A stretch of 9,930 bases of DNA from Candidatus Segatella mututuai (GCA_002439605.1 DJOI01000070.1:1115-11044); one strand, 5' to 3'; numbered from the stretch's first letter, positions 1 to 6,728 are shown. The notes: generated by a model from the letters alone, not told the origin. Made by a program: numbers and translations.

Positions 1-290
1 AAGTGGGGGTATTGAGAAATAGTAAAAGAAAAATATGGAACGCAAAGAACAGACCGGATAGGCTCATTGGAGATTTGAATGAGGGATAGGCGCGAAATTG
101 GAATTTTGAGTAAAAATCAACAGAAAGTTGACAAAAAGTCTGCTAATTTAAGGTATTTCCCTTTTGTAAAGAGCAAAGACATGAAAAGACACCTTATCTA
201 TTATATATACTTAATATTCATGTGGCAATTGCTAAAAAAGAATTATCTAAATATGAAAATATTTCAACCATACAGGTCGAAAAGTTTCTG
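1..290. other. Non-coding stretch upstream of the gltD-like gene
   Basis: No convincing gene is seen here. Possible short reading frames on both strands have no family resemblance, no promoter and no biased codon use. The stretch is AT-rich and contains only a small 5-bp hairpin (TCAAC/GTTGA at 117-131). The tail of a gene upstream of the window could end near positions 20 or 87, where two plus-strand frames that are open at the window edge reach stops, but there is too little to tell. Confidence 0.5.
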
Positions 291-296
291 TTTTAT

Positions 297-327
297 TTTG
301 TATTGTCTTCGATTTGGTGTAACTTTG
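297..327 (+). promoter_or_regulatory. Bacteroidetes-type promoter for the gltD-like gene
   Basis: TTTG at 297-300, a 19-base spacer, then TAACTTTG at 320-327. This is an exact match to the TTTG / TAnnTTTG pattern of the Bacteroidetes primary sigma factor. Transcription would start a few bases after 327, giving a leader of about 60 bases before the ATG at 395. That leader holds a 10-base tandem duplication (342-361) and a small AT hairpin (376-391). Confidence 0.75.
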
Positions 328-394
328 CACCCGCAAGCTACAAATTGATGAAAATTGATGAAAGTTGTTTTCTAACTAATTAAAAGATTAGATT

Positions 395-1822
395 ATGAGT
401 GAACAGATTGAGCAACAGAATAACAAGGTACAGGAAAAAACAGAAGAAACGGCCACGGAACAGATGGCAGGTTTCCAGGTGGTAAACGAGGGATTCACTA
501 CACGTGAGGCCATCGAGGAAGCCAAACGATGTCTGCACTGTAAGATTCCTCAGTGTCGCAAGGGATGTCCTATCGAAAACGATATTCCAGACTTCGTGCA
601 CGAACTCTCCATGGGCAACATGGGCTCGGCGATGTCCATCATCAATGCCAAGAGCAACCTGCCCGCCATCTGTGGGCGTGTTTGCCCTCATGAGAAACAA
701 TGCCAGGGTCACTGTGTGCTGGGCAAGAAGGGTAAGCCTGTACAGATAGGCAAGCTGGAACAGTTTGTCGCCGATTTCGATACTGAGATGAACCTCTCTC
801 GCGAGAAGCTTCCTCAGAAGACTCGTGGACGTGTGGCTGTCATCGGTTCGGGACCTGCCGGGCTGACTGTCGCGGGCGACTTGGCTCGCCAGGGCTTCAA
901 TGTTACTATCTTCGAGGGACAGGCGGAACCGGGTGGCGTGCTGATGTATGGCATTCCGGAGTATCGTTTGCCAAAGTCGGTGGTACGTGCAGAAATAGAG
1001 AAAATAGAAGCCTTGGGCGTTCAGTTTATCACCAATTGCATGGTGGGCGAAAATAATGTAACTGTGGACAGCTTGTTCCGTGCTGGTTATGATGCCATCT
1101 TTATGGGCACAGGTACGAGTGTACCTCAAAACATGGACTCTACACCAGGTTCTAATTTGCATGGCGTGAGCCAGAGTACTTATTTCCTGCACAATGTCAA
1201 TGCCTATAATGAAGGAGCCTTGACACGCGACATGGTGCCTCTTCGTGATGGAGAGAAAGTGGGTGTCATTGGCGGAGGAAACGTGGCGATGGATGCAGCT
1301 CGAACCGCCATTCGATTGGGCGCCGACGTGACGGTGCTCTATCGCAAGACGCAGGAAGAGATGCCTGCTATACAGAGCGAGTATGAGGAGGCTGTGAAAG
1401 AGGGTGTCAAGTTTGAGTGGAAAACTACTGTCAAGGCATTCCTCAAGGGTAAGAACGGAAGGTTGGGAAGTTGCGTGCTCAATACTCCGGAAGGTGAATG
1501 CGTGGAGAAGTTCGACCGTATCTACTTGGCTATAGGTTCACGCCCAGCCAATCGTATTGTCTCTACTACGGCAGGTATCGAGGTTGACGAAAAAGGTTAT
1601 GTGAAGGTGGTGGAGCGTCCTTACGGTATGACAACCCGCAGAGGAGTGTTTGCCGGAGGCGACGTGGTTCATCATCCTCAGACCGTGGTGCTTGCCATGA
1701 AGGCTGCCAAGGAGGTGGCTCAGGGCATAGCGCAATATGTCGATGCCATCAAGTTGCTTGAAGAGGCAAGGCGCATAGAGAAGAGTGGAACGACAGGAGC
1801 AAATAACGTTATAGATTTTTAA
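395..1822 (+). CDS. gltD: Glutamate synthase small-chain (GltD/NfnB-family) NADPH oxidoreductase
   Basis: 475 aa, the usual length for GltD. The family passes electrons from NADPH through FAD and Fe-S clusters to a partner that makes glutamate from glutamine and 2-oxoglutarate; relatives act in NfnAB transhydrogenase. Visible: an N-terminal Fe-S domain with cysteines 46, 49, 54, 58 and 93, 97, 103, 107 in GltD spacing; the FAD-binding GSGPAG at 151-156; a second Rossmann motif GGGNVA at 293-298 for NADPH; and FAGGD at 419-423 near the second FAD contact. The usual TGAAT after GGD is replaced by HHPQT (426-430). It has its own promoter and terminator, so it is transcribed alone. No large subunit (gltB) or NfnA-like partner lies within the window. 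It may be the single-subunit GltA type, or its partner may be elsewhere. The family is certain; the exact reaction is not. Confidence 0.88.
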   Translation: MSEQIEQQNNKVQEKTEETATEQMAGFQVVNEGFTTREAIEEAKRCLHCKIPQCRKGCPIENDIPDFVHELSMGNMGSAMSIINAKSNLPAICGRVCPHEKQCQGHCVLGKKGKPVQIGKLEQFVADFDTEMNLSREKLPQKTRGRVAVIGSGPAGLTVAGDLARQGFNVTIFEGQAEPGGVLMYGIPEYRLPKSVVRAEIEKIEALGVQFITNCMVGENNVTVDSLFRAGYDAIFMGTGTSVPQNMDSTPGSNLHGVSQSTYFLHNVNAYNEGALTRDMVPLRDGEKVGVIGGGNVAMDAARTAIRLGADVTVLYRKTQEEMPAIQSEYEEAVKEGVKFEWKTTVKAFLKGKNGRLGSCVLNTPEGECVEKFDRIYLAIGSRPANRIVSTTAGIEVDEKGYVKVVERPYGMTTRRGVFAGGDVVHHPQTVVLAMKAAKEVAQGIAQYVDAIKLLEEARRIEKSGTTGANNVIDF

Positions 1823-1830
1823 ATCGCATT

Positions 1831-1877
1831 AATATCTCCCAAAACTCATTTGTGGTTTTGGGAGATATTGTTTTTTT
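1831..1877 (+). terminator. Strong intrinsic terminator after the gltD-like gene
   Basis: A perfect 15-bp stem (1831-1845 with 1855-1869), a 9-base loop, then G and seven T (1871-1877). It starts 8 bases after the stop codon. Its right arm also supplies the -33 box of the next promoter. Confidence 0.93.
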
Positions 1878-1888
1878 ATTTACTTTTG
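1857..1888 (+). promoter_or_regulatory. Promoter for the exported protein gene, overlapping the terminator
   Basis: TTTG at 1857-1860, a 20-base spacer, then TACTTTTG at 1881-1888, matching TAnnTTTG. The -33 box lies inside the terminator's right arm and the spacer contains its T tract. The start codon is at 1910, so the leader would be only about 15 bases. Confidence 0.65.
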
Positions 1889-1909
1889 TCGTAAGAAAAA
1901 GTTAAAGTG

Positions 1910-2680
1910 ATGAAGAAGGCAATATTGATGATAGTGCTGGTATGTTGGGCTGCGGTAATGGCCAAGGCGCAGAGAACTTGTGTCATAGCCAATGCCGAGG
2001 ACCATGTGCCCATACGGGAAGCATTGATTCATACTGACAACAATCATTGGGCGCGTACCGACTACAGGGGCTATTGGACCATGAAATACCAGTTTGACAG
2101 CGCCACGGTGTCGAAGCCTGGCTTTCTGAAGACTACCATCTATCTGAAAAATCTCCCCGATACGGTGTTTCTGTTGCCACAGAGCCATCAGCTTAGCGAG
2201 GTAGAAGTATGGGGAGAGAATATGCCCGGCATCAAGGGCATCCAGAGCGATGCACATCGGCAGGCTGAGATAGGTGGCGCGGAGGCTCCTCAGGGCGTTG
2301 CGAGCTTCGACTTCGCCCGGATGATTGACAAGAGGGGGAGGCGTGACCACAAGCATCTGCAAGAGGCGCGCAAGATATTCGGCGAAATGGAGCGTAAAGA
2401 CCCTGTGGTGGCTGCCTACGAGAAGGCTACGGGAAAGAAATACCAGGCAAACGACAGTGTGACGACTTCTAACGTTGAGCCAATAGCTGCCAATGGGAAG
2501 GATGCTGCGACACCTGGAGCGAAAAAGGCAAAAACGGAAGAAGAAAGGATGGAACAAGTCCGGAAATCTGGGAAGGAGGAAAACAGGGGGCAAGGAAAAA
2601 AGTCGCTTCCCGCAGATGCAGAAAAACCATCCAAAAGGGTGCGGGTGTCTATAGAACAGTCGGTAAGCATCCTAAAGTGA
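1910..2680 (+). CDS. Exported protein, carboxypeptidase-regulatory-like domain, function unknown
   Basis: 256 aa. I do not recognise a named gene. Residues 1-20 form a signal peptide (Lys-Lys, hydrophobic core, AKA before Gln21), so the product is probably periplasmic or surface-exposed; there is no lipobox. Residues about 22-100 look like a carboxypeptidase D regulatory-like beta-sandwich, with the pattern 'VPIREALI...D.RGYW...KPGF...TVFLLP', a fold common in Bacteroidetes outer-membrane and secreted proteins. Residues 134-165 are a charged, probably helical stretch (DFARMIDKRGRRD and following). From about 170 to 245 the sequence is low-complexity, rich in Lys, Glu and Ala, and probably disordered. 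I chose ATG 1910 over the adjacent GTG at 1907 because it gives a clean MKK signal-peptide start. It lies between the gltD-like gene and ffh but has its own promoter and no evident functional link to either. Confidence 0.8.
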   Translation: MKKAILMIVLVCWAAVMAKAQRTCVIANAEDHVPIREALIHTDNNHWARTDYRGYWTMKYQFDSATVSKPGFLKTTIYLKNLPDTVFLLPQSHQLSEVEVWGENMPGIKGIQSDAHRQAEIGGAEAPQGVASFDFARMIDKRGRRDHKHLQEARKIFGEMERKDPVVAAYEKATGKKYQANDSVTTSNVEPIAANGKDAATPGAKKAKTEEERMEQVRKSGKEENRGQGKKSLPADAEKPSKRVRVSIEQSVSILK

Positions 2681-2700
2681 CTTGTTGAGAATGCTTTTTT
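2665..2700 (+). terminator. Possible weak terminator overlapping the end of the exported protein gene
   Basis: AAGCAT (2665-2670) pairs with ATGCTT (2691-2696), and the T run continues to 2700. The 20-base loop contains a small AAGT/ACTT hairpin. The stem is short and begins inside the coding sequence, so activity is uncertain; read-through into ffh is plausible. Confidence 0.3.
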
Positions 2701-2733
2701 GGTCTGTATTATAGATTTTCAGAATTATTTTCG

Positions 2734-2741
2734 TAACTTTG
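2734..2741 (+). promoter_or_regulatory. Probable -7 element of the ffh promoter
   Basis: TAACTTTG followed by CAGCC, the same core and flank as the other promoters in this window. No clear TTTG stands 19-21 bases upstream (the position holds ATAG), so the promoter is supported by the -7 box only. The leader to the ATG at 2768 would be about 20 bases. Confidence 0.55.
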
Positions 2742-2767
2742 CAGCCAAAACAAAAAATGAATTAAAA

Positions 2768-4129
2768 ATGTTTGAAAATTTAAGTGATAGACTGGAACGC
2801 TCCTTCAAGATTTTGAAGGGTGAGGGTAAGATAACCGAAATCAACGTGGCCGAGACCATGAAGGACGTGCGTCGTGCCTTGCTCGATGCCGATGTCAACT
2901 TCAAAGTGGCCAAGGAATTCACCAACAAGGTGAAGGAGAAGGCTTTGGGCATGAATGTGCTTACTGCCGTGAAGCCAGGACAATTGCTGGTGAAGTTGGT
3001 TCATGATGAGCTGGCAGAGTTGATGGGAGGCGAGGAAGCTCCCTTGAAGCTCGAGAGCCATCCTGCCGTCATCCTCATGAGCGGTCTTCAGGGCTCGGGT
3101 AAGACCACATTCAGTGGCAAGCTTGCCAACATGCTCAAGACCAAGAAGGGCAAGAAGCCGTTGCTCGTGGCTTGCGACGTTTATCGTCCAGCTGCCATTG
3201 ACCAGTTGAAGGTGGTGGGCGAGCAAATAGGTGTTCCTGTATATTGTGAGCCGGAGAACAAGGATGTTTGCGCCATTGCCGACCATGCCATCCAGCAGGC
3301 AAAGACCAATGGCAATGATGTGGTCGTCGTCGATACCGCAGGTCGTCTGGCCATTGACGAGCAGATGATGAACGAGATTAGTCGTCTTAAGAATCATCTT
3401 CGTCCCGACGAGACTCTCTTCGTGGTAGATTCCATGACGGGCCAGGATGCAGTCAATACAGCGAAGGAATTTAACGACCGCCTTGATTTCGATGGTGTGG
3501 TTCTTACCAAGCTTGATGGCGATACACGTGGTGGTGCGGCTCTTAGTATTCGTACCGTGGTAACCAAGCCTATCAAGTTCATCGGTACAGGCGAGAAGAT
3601 GGAAGCCATCGATGTGTTCCATCCTGCCCGTATGGCAGACCGTATCTTGGGCATGGGCGATGTCGTTTCCCTCGTGGAGCGTGCCCAGGAGCAGTTCGAC
3701 CTCGAGGAGGCGAAGAAACTGGAGAAGAAGATTCGTAAGAACCAGTTTGATTTCAATGACTTCTATGCCCAGATTCAGCAAATCAAGAAGATGGGCAATA
3801 TCAAGGACTTGGCGGGCATGATTCCTGGCGTGGGCAAAGCCATCCGTGATGTGGATATCCCGGACGATGCCTTCAAGGGCGTTGAGGCCATCATTCAGAG
3901 CATGACTCCCAAGGAGCGTTCTAACCCTGGTATCCTTAATACCAGCCGCCGCCAGCGTATAGCCAAAGGGTCGGGCACCAATATCCAGGAGGTAAACAAG
4001 CTCATCAAGCAGTTCGACCAGACCCGAAAGATGATGCAGATGATGACTGGTGGCGGAATGGCAGGCATGATGAGCCGCATGAAGGGTATGAAGGGAATGC
4101 CTGGTATGCCCAAGATGCCAGGGATGTAA
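2768..4129 (+). CDS. ffh: Signal recognition particle protein Ffh (SRP54 family)
   Basis: 453 aa, normal length for Ffh. It binds the 4.5S SRP RNA and signal sequences of nascent membrane proteins, and with FtsY uses GTP to deliver ribosomes to the Sec/YidC membrane machinery. Domains: N helical bundle 1-90; G domain about 95-295 with P-loop GLQGSGKTT (106-114), CDVYRPAA (136-143), DTAGR (189-193) and TKLD (247-250); M domain about 300-453 with the RNA-binding SRRQRIAKGSG (393-403). The last 33 residues hold 13 methionines, and the final 16 place Met at every third position. The ATG at 2768 follows the -7 box and starts MFENLSDRLE, the conserved Ffh N-terminus; longer upstream starts would add a tail not seen in the family. 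folD follows 85 bases later with no terminator, so co-transcription is likely. Confidence 0.98.
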   Translation: MFENLSDRLERSFKILKGEGKITEINVAETMKDVRRALLDADVNFKVAKEFTNKVKEKALGMNVLTAVKPGQLLVKLVHDELAELMGGEEAPLKLESHPAVILMSGLQGSGKTTFSGKLANMLKTKKGKKPLLVACDVYRPAAIDQLKVVGEQIGVPVYCEPENKDVCAIADHAIQQAKTNGNDVVVVDTAGRLAIDEQMMNEISRLKNHLRPDETLFVVDSMTGQDAVNTAKEFNDRLDFDGVVLTKLDGDTRGGAALSIRTVVTKPIKFIGTGEKMEAIDVFHPARMADRILGMGDVVSLVERAQEQFDLEEAKKLEKKIRKNQFDFNDFYAQIQQIKKMGNIKDLAGMIPGVGKAIRDVDIPDDAFKGVEAIIQSMTPKERSNPGILNTSRRQRIAKGSGTNIQEVNKLIKQFDQTRKMMQMMTGGGMAGMMSRMKGMKGMPGMPKMPGM

Positions 4130-4214
4130 CGTTAAGTGTGAAGAGTGAAGAACGAAGCGTGAAAAGTCGTATGCTCTTGTAACTTGACATTTAACACATA
4201 ACATTTAACATTGT
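4130..4214 (+). repeat. Heptanucleotide repeat blocks filling the ffh-folD gap
   Basis: Two degenerate arrays with a 7-base period. Block one (4130-4164) reads CGTTAAG, TGTGAAG, AGTGAAG, AACGAAG, CGTGAAA and starts directly after the ffh stop. Block two (4187-4214) reads ACATTTA, ACACATA, ACATTTA, ACATTGT and ends directly before the folD ATG. The 22 bases between show no clear unit. There is no Shine-Dalgarno sequence, promoter match or hairpin in the gap. Confidence 0.75.
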
Positions 4215-5093
4215 ATGAAAATAATCGACGGAAAGGAGACGGCTGCCGCCATCAAAGAGCAGATAGCGGAGGAGGTGCGGAAAATCGTCGCCAACGGTGG
4301 CAAGCGACCGCATTTGGCTGCCGTGCTCGTAGGGCATGACGGAGGTAGCGAAACCTATGTGAAGAACAAGGTGCTTGCCTGCGAGAAGTGTGGGTTCAAG
4401 TCGACCCTCGTTCGCTATGAGGAGGATGTGACGGAAGAAGAACTGCTGGCTTGCGTGGATAGGCTCAACAAGGACGACGATGTGGATGGTTTCATCGTGC
4501 AGCTTCCTCTTCCAGCCCATATTGACGAGCAGAAAATCATCATGGCTATCGACTATCGCAAGGATGTGGATGGTTTCCATCCCGTCAATGTAGGTCGCAT
4601 GGCTATTGGTCTGCCTTGCTTCATCTCGGCTACTCCATTGGGCATCTTGACGCTCTTGCAGCATTATCATATCGAGACGAGCGGCAAGAAATGCGTCGTG
4701 CTCGGACGCAGCAATATCGTGGGCAAGCCCGTGGCGCAGTTGATGCTGCAGAAGCAATATGGCGATGCCACGGTGACGGTCTGCCATTCACATTCCAAGA
4801 ACCTCAAGGAAGAGTGTCGCGGGGCGGACATCATCATTGCCGCCATCGGCAAGCCGAACTTTGTGACGGTCGACATGGTGAAGCCCGGGGCCGTGGTCGT
4901 CGACGTGGGCACGACGCGTGTTCCCGATGCCAGCAAGAAAAGCGGTTTCCGTCTCAATGGAGACGTGAAATTCGACGAGGTGGCTGAGAAATGTTCTTAT
5001 ATCACGCCCGTGCCAGGCGGAGTGGGGCCGATGACTATCTGTTCGCTGATGAAGAACACATTGTCTGCGGGAAAGAAAGAATTTTTCAAGTAG
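4215..5093 (+). CDS. folD: Bifunctional methylenetetrahydrofolate dehydrogenase / methenyltetrahydrofolate cyclohydrolase
   Basis: 292 aa, the usual FolD length. This cytosolic enzyme interconverts 5,10-methylene-THF and 10-formyl-THF in two steps, using NADP(H), and supplies C1 units for purines and initiator formyl-Met. Visible: the catalytic Tyr-x-x-x-Lys (Tyr48, Lys52); VQLPLP (95-100) with the conserved Gln96; KDVDG (116-120) for folate binding; the dinucleotide-binding GRSNIVGKPVA (164-174); and the signature PVPGGVGPMT (265-274). No key residue is missing. The start at 4215 gives MKIIDGK, typical for the family. It probably shares the ffh transcript, as no promoter box is seen in the repeat-filled gap, and a strong terminator follows its stop. 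Confidence 0.98.
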   Translation: MKIIDGKETAAAIKEQIAEEVRKIVANGGKRPHLAAVLVGHDGGSETYVKNKVLACEKCGFKSTLVRYEEDVTEEELLACVDRLNKDDDVDGFIVQLPLPAHIDEQKIIMAIDYRKDVDGFHPVNVGRMAIGLPCFISATPLGILTLLQHYHIETSGKKCVVLGRSNIVGKPVAQLMLQKQYGDATVTVCHSHSKNLKEECRGADIIIAAIGKPNFVTVDMVKPGAVVVDVGTTRVPDASKKSGFRLNGDVKFDEVAEKCSYITPVPGGVGPMTICSLMKNTLSAGKKEFFK

Positions 5094-5127
5094 GTGTTAC
5101 TTGAATTGTTGGGGACTCTCTAATTTA

Positions 5128-5168
5128 GGAGGCTGGGTGTAGTGATACACTTGGCCTTCGTTTTTTTT
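5128..5168 (+). terminator. Intrinsic terminator after folD
   Basis: A 14-bp stem (5128-5141 with 5146-5159) including four G-U pairs, closed by a GUGA (GNRA-type) tetraloop and followed by G and eight T (5161-5168). It lies 35 bases after the folD stop. Confidence 0.88.
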
Positions 5169-5169
5169 G

Positions 5170-5405
5170 TTCTTTCGGTCGAGAGTATGCGCACTCATAG
5201 TGGTATATTATATATAATTATGTGTTCGTGCGGACATAAGAAAAACAAAGTGGTTTGTTGAGGGGCACATAAGTAGAAATGGAGGTTATGGTAGGGGTGC
5301 ACATGAATGGTGTGGAACAGAAGATTGCTTGTGGCTATTGGAAAAGTAAAAAAAAATGTGCTTTTTTCCAGTTTCCAAGGAAGAATCGTAAAATATTGCA
5401 GGAAA
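5170..5405. other. Gene-poor stretch between folD and the ompA-like gene
   Basis: No gene is supported. Short open frames run through A and T homopolymers and resemble no family. Two similar segments, AGGGGCACAT (near 5260) and AGGGGTGCACAT (near 5293), and a 6-bp hairpin TTATGT/ACATAA (near 5218-5239) are seen, with no clear role. Confidence 0.5.
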
Positions 5406-5407
5406 AG

Positions 5408-5439
5408 TTTGGTAGTTAGGTTTTTTTTTTATTACTTTG
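5408..5439 (+). promoter_or_regulatory. Promoter for the ompA-like gene, with a T10 tract in the spacer
   Basis: TTTG at 5408-5411, a 20-base spacer, then TTACTTTG at 5432-5439 (one mismatch to TAnnTTTG), followed by CACTCG. Ten T in a row (5421-5430) make up half the spacer. The leader to the ATG at 5522 is about 75 bases, very AT-rich, with little visible structure, as expected for a highly translated gene in this phylum. Confidence 0.7.
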
Positions 5440-5521
5440 CACTCGATTTCAAGATGTGCAATGAGTGTGCAATAATAAAAGAATTCAATAACATTTTTAA
5501 TAAATTAATTTTTAGAGAGAC

Positions 5522-6649
5522 ATGAAAAAGTTAGGTTTATTGTTTGCTGTTGCAGCAATGGCAGCGTCAGTAAATGCACAGACAGTTACTGAGAGCAAAA
5601 CATTTGACAACTTCTACATCGGTATCAACGGTGGTGCTCAGGTAAAGACTACTGGCGTAAGCTGGATGAAGAACTTGAACTCTAACGCAGGCCTTCGTAT
5701 CGGTCGCTGGTTTACTCCAGTGTTCGGTTTGGCTGCTGAGGGTAATGCTTACTTCAACGATCACTGCATGCCACAGTCTAAGACAGTAGTTCGCTACATG
5801 AACGTAGGCTTGATCGGTACTGTAAACTTGAGCAACTGGTTTGGTGGTTACAAAGGCGAACCACGTACATTCGAGGTAATTCCTGTTTACGGCTTCGGTT
5901 GGGGGCACACATTTGGTACAGGTGACAAGGAGTACAACGCTCTTACTTCCAAGGCAGGTATCGACTTCACATTCAACCTTGGCAAGGCTAAGGCATGGCA
6001 GTTCTATGTTGAGCCTTCTATGAACTGGGCATTGAATGGCTCTGGCTACGAGGGTGTTGCTTATAACATCAACAAGTCTGCGTTCCAGTTGAACGCTGGT
6101 TTCATCTACAAGTTCAAGAACTCTAATGGTACTCACAACTTCACTATCGCTCAACTTCGCGACCAGAATGAGATCGATGGTTTGAACAGCCAGATTAACA
6201 GCCTCCGCGGCGACTTGAACAACAAGGACGCTCAGCTTTCTGCCAAGGATAAGGAAATCGCCGACTTGAAGAACCAGCTCGCTAACCAGCCAAAGTATGT
6301 GAAGCCAGCTACAGCTACCAACTTGCAGCCTACAGTGTTGTTCCGTCAGGGCAAGGCTGTCGTTGACAAGAGCCAGATGCCAAACATCGAGTTGATTGCT
6401 CAGTATATGAAGAACCACGCTGACGCTAAGGTTGAGATTAAGGGTTATGCTTCTCCTGAGGGTAATAAGGAATTCAACCAGGCTCTTTCTCAGAAGCGTG
6501 CCGATGCAGTTAAGAATGTGCTCGTTAAGAAGTACAAGATTGCCGCTGATCGCTTGACAACCAAGGGTATGGGCGCAACAGACAAACTCTTCAAGCAGGT
6601 TGAGTTCAACCGTGTATCTACTTTCAACGACAACGCAGTTGCCGAGTAA
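5522..6649 (+). CDS. OmpA-family outer-membrane protein (beta-barrel plus peptidoglycan-binding domain)
   Basis: 375 aa. Signal peptide 1-19 (MKK, Ala-rich core, cleavage after VNA). Residues about 28-198 alternate polar and aromatic or glycine residues like an 8-strand barrel and end in FIYKFKN. Residues about 207-256 form a coiled coil (heptad-like, LNSQINSLRGDLNNKDAQLS...). Residues about 266-368 are an OmpA C-terminal domain, with VLFRQGKAVVD (272-282), GYASPEG (308-314) and the conserved LSQKRADAV (322-330, Arg326). It should span the outer membrane and tether it to peptidoglycan. The Asp normally found in the GHTDxxG loop is Ser311 here. Codon use is strongly biased toward a few codons, unlike the neighbours, which fits an abundant protein. 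It is transcribed alone, with its own promoter and terminator. The precise orthologue is not assigned. Confidence 0.93.
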   Translation: MKKLGLLFAVAAMAASVNAQTVTESKTFDNFYIGINGGAQVKTTGVSWMKNLNSNAGLRIGRWFTPVFGLAAEGNAYFNDHCMPQSKTVVRYMNVGLIGTVNLSNWFGGYKGEPRTFEVIPVYGFGWGHTFGTGDKEYNALTSKAGIDFTFNLGKAKAWQFYVEPSMNWALNGSGYEGVAYNINKSAFQLNAGFIYKFKNSNGTHNFTIAQLRDQNEIDGLNSQINSLRGDLNNKDAQLSAKDKEIADLKNQLANQPKYVKPATATNLQPTVLFRQGKAVVDKSQMPNIELIAQYMKNHADAKVEIKGYASPEGNKEFNQALSQKRADAVKNVLVKKYKIAADRLTTKGMGATDKLFKQVEFNRVSTFNDNAVAE

Positions 6650-6670
6650 TTGAGAGCAATACGCAAAAAG

Positions 6671-6686
6671 GATATTGAATAATATC
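6671..6686 (+). other. Small hairpin before the ompA-like terminator
   Basis: GATATT (6671-6676) pairs perfectly with AATATC (6681-6686) across a 4-base loop. It sits between the stop codon and the main terminator and may stabilise the mRNA 3' end. The role is inferred. Confidence 0.4.
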
Positions 6687-6695
6687 TACATATCG

Positions 6696-6728
6696 AGTCC
6701 CTAAGGTTTCGACCTTGGGGACTTTTTT
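6696..6728 (+). terminator. Intrinsic terminator after the ompA-like gene
   Basis: A 12-bp stem (6696-6707 with 6712-6723, one G-U pair) closed by a UUCG tetraloop, which is an unusually stable loop, followed by T to 6728. It lies about 46 bases after the stop codon. Confidence 0.93.

Noticed and set aside
1..67. Minus-strand partial frame starting at 67 with a hydrophobic run (MSLSGLFFAF and on), open at the window edge
   Set aside because: Only 22 codons are visible, with no promoter box upstream on that strand and no family resemblance. The hydrophobicity follows from the A-rich plus strand.
117..131. Small hairpin that would read as a minus-strand terminator (TCAAC/GTTGA then T5)
   Set aside because: The stem is only 5 bp and no minus-strand gene reads into it.
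79..348. Plus-strand 89-codon frame upstream of the gltD-like gene
   Set aside because: It runs through the gltD promoter, has AT-driven residue content and resembles nothing known.
2780..4204. Long minus-strand open frame opposite ffh (and similar ones opposite ilvD, folD and the gltD-like gene)
   Set aside because: Such antisense frames arise from the codon bias of the real genes. Their translations are rich in His, Leu and Cys, match no family, and the sense genes are unmistakable.
5339..5370. Possible A/T hairpin TGGAAAA...TTTTCCA
   Set aside because: The pairing is mostly A-T across a 16-18-base loop with no adjacent gene end. It is expected by chance in such homopolymer-rich sequence.
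5307..5525. Plus-strand 72-codon frame before the ompA-like gene
   Set aside because: It passes through the T10 tract and the promoter and overlaps the ompA-like start. The translation reflects homopolymers.
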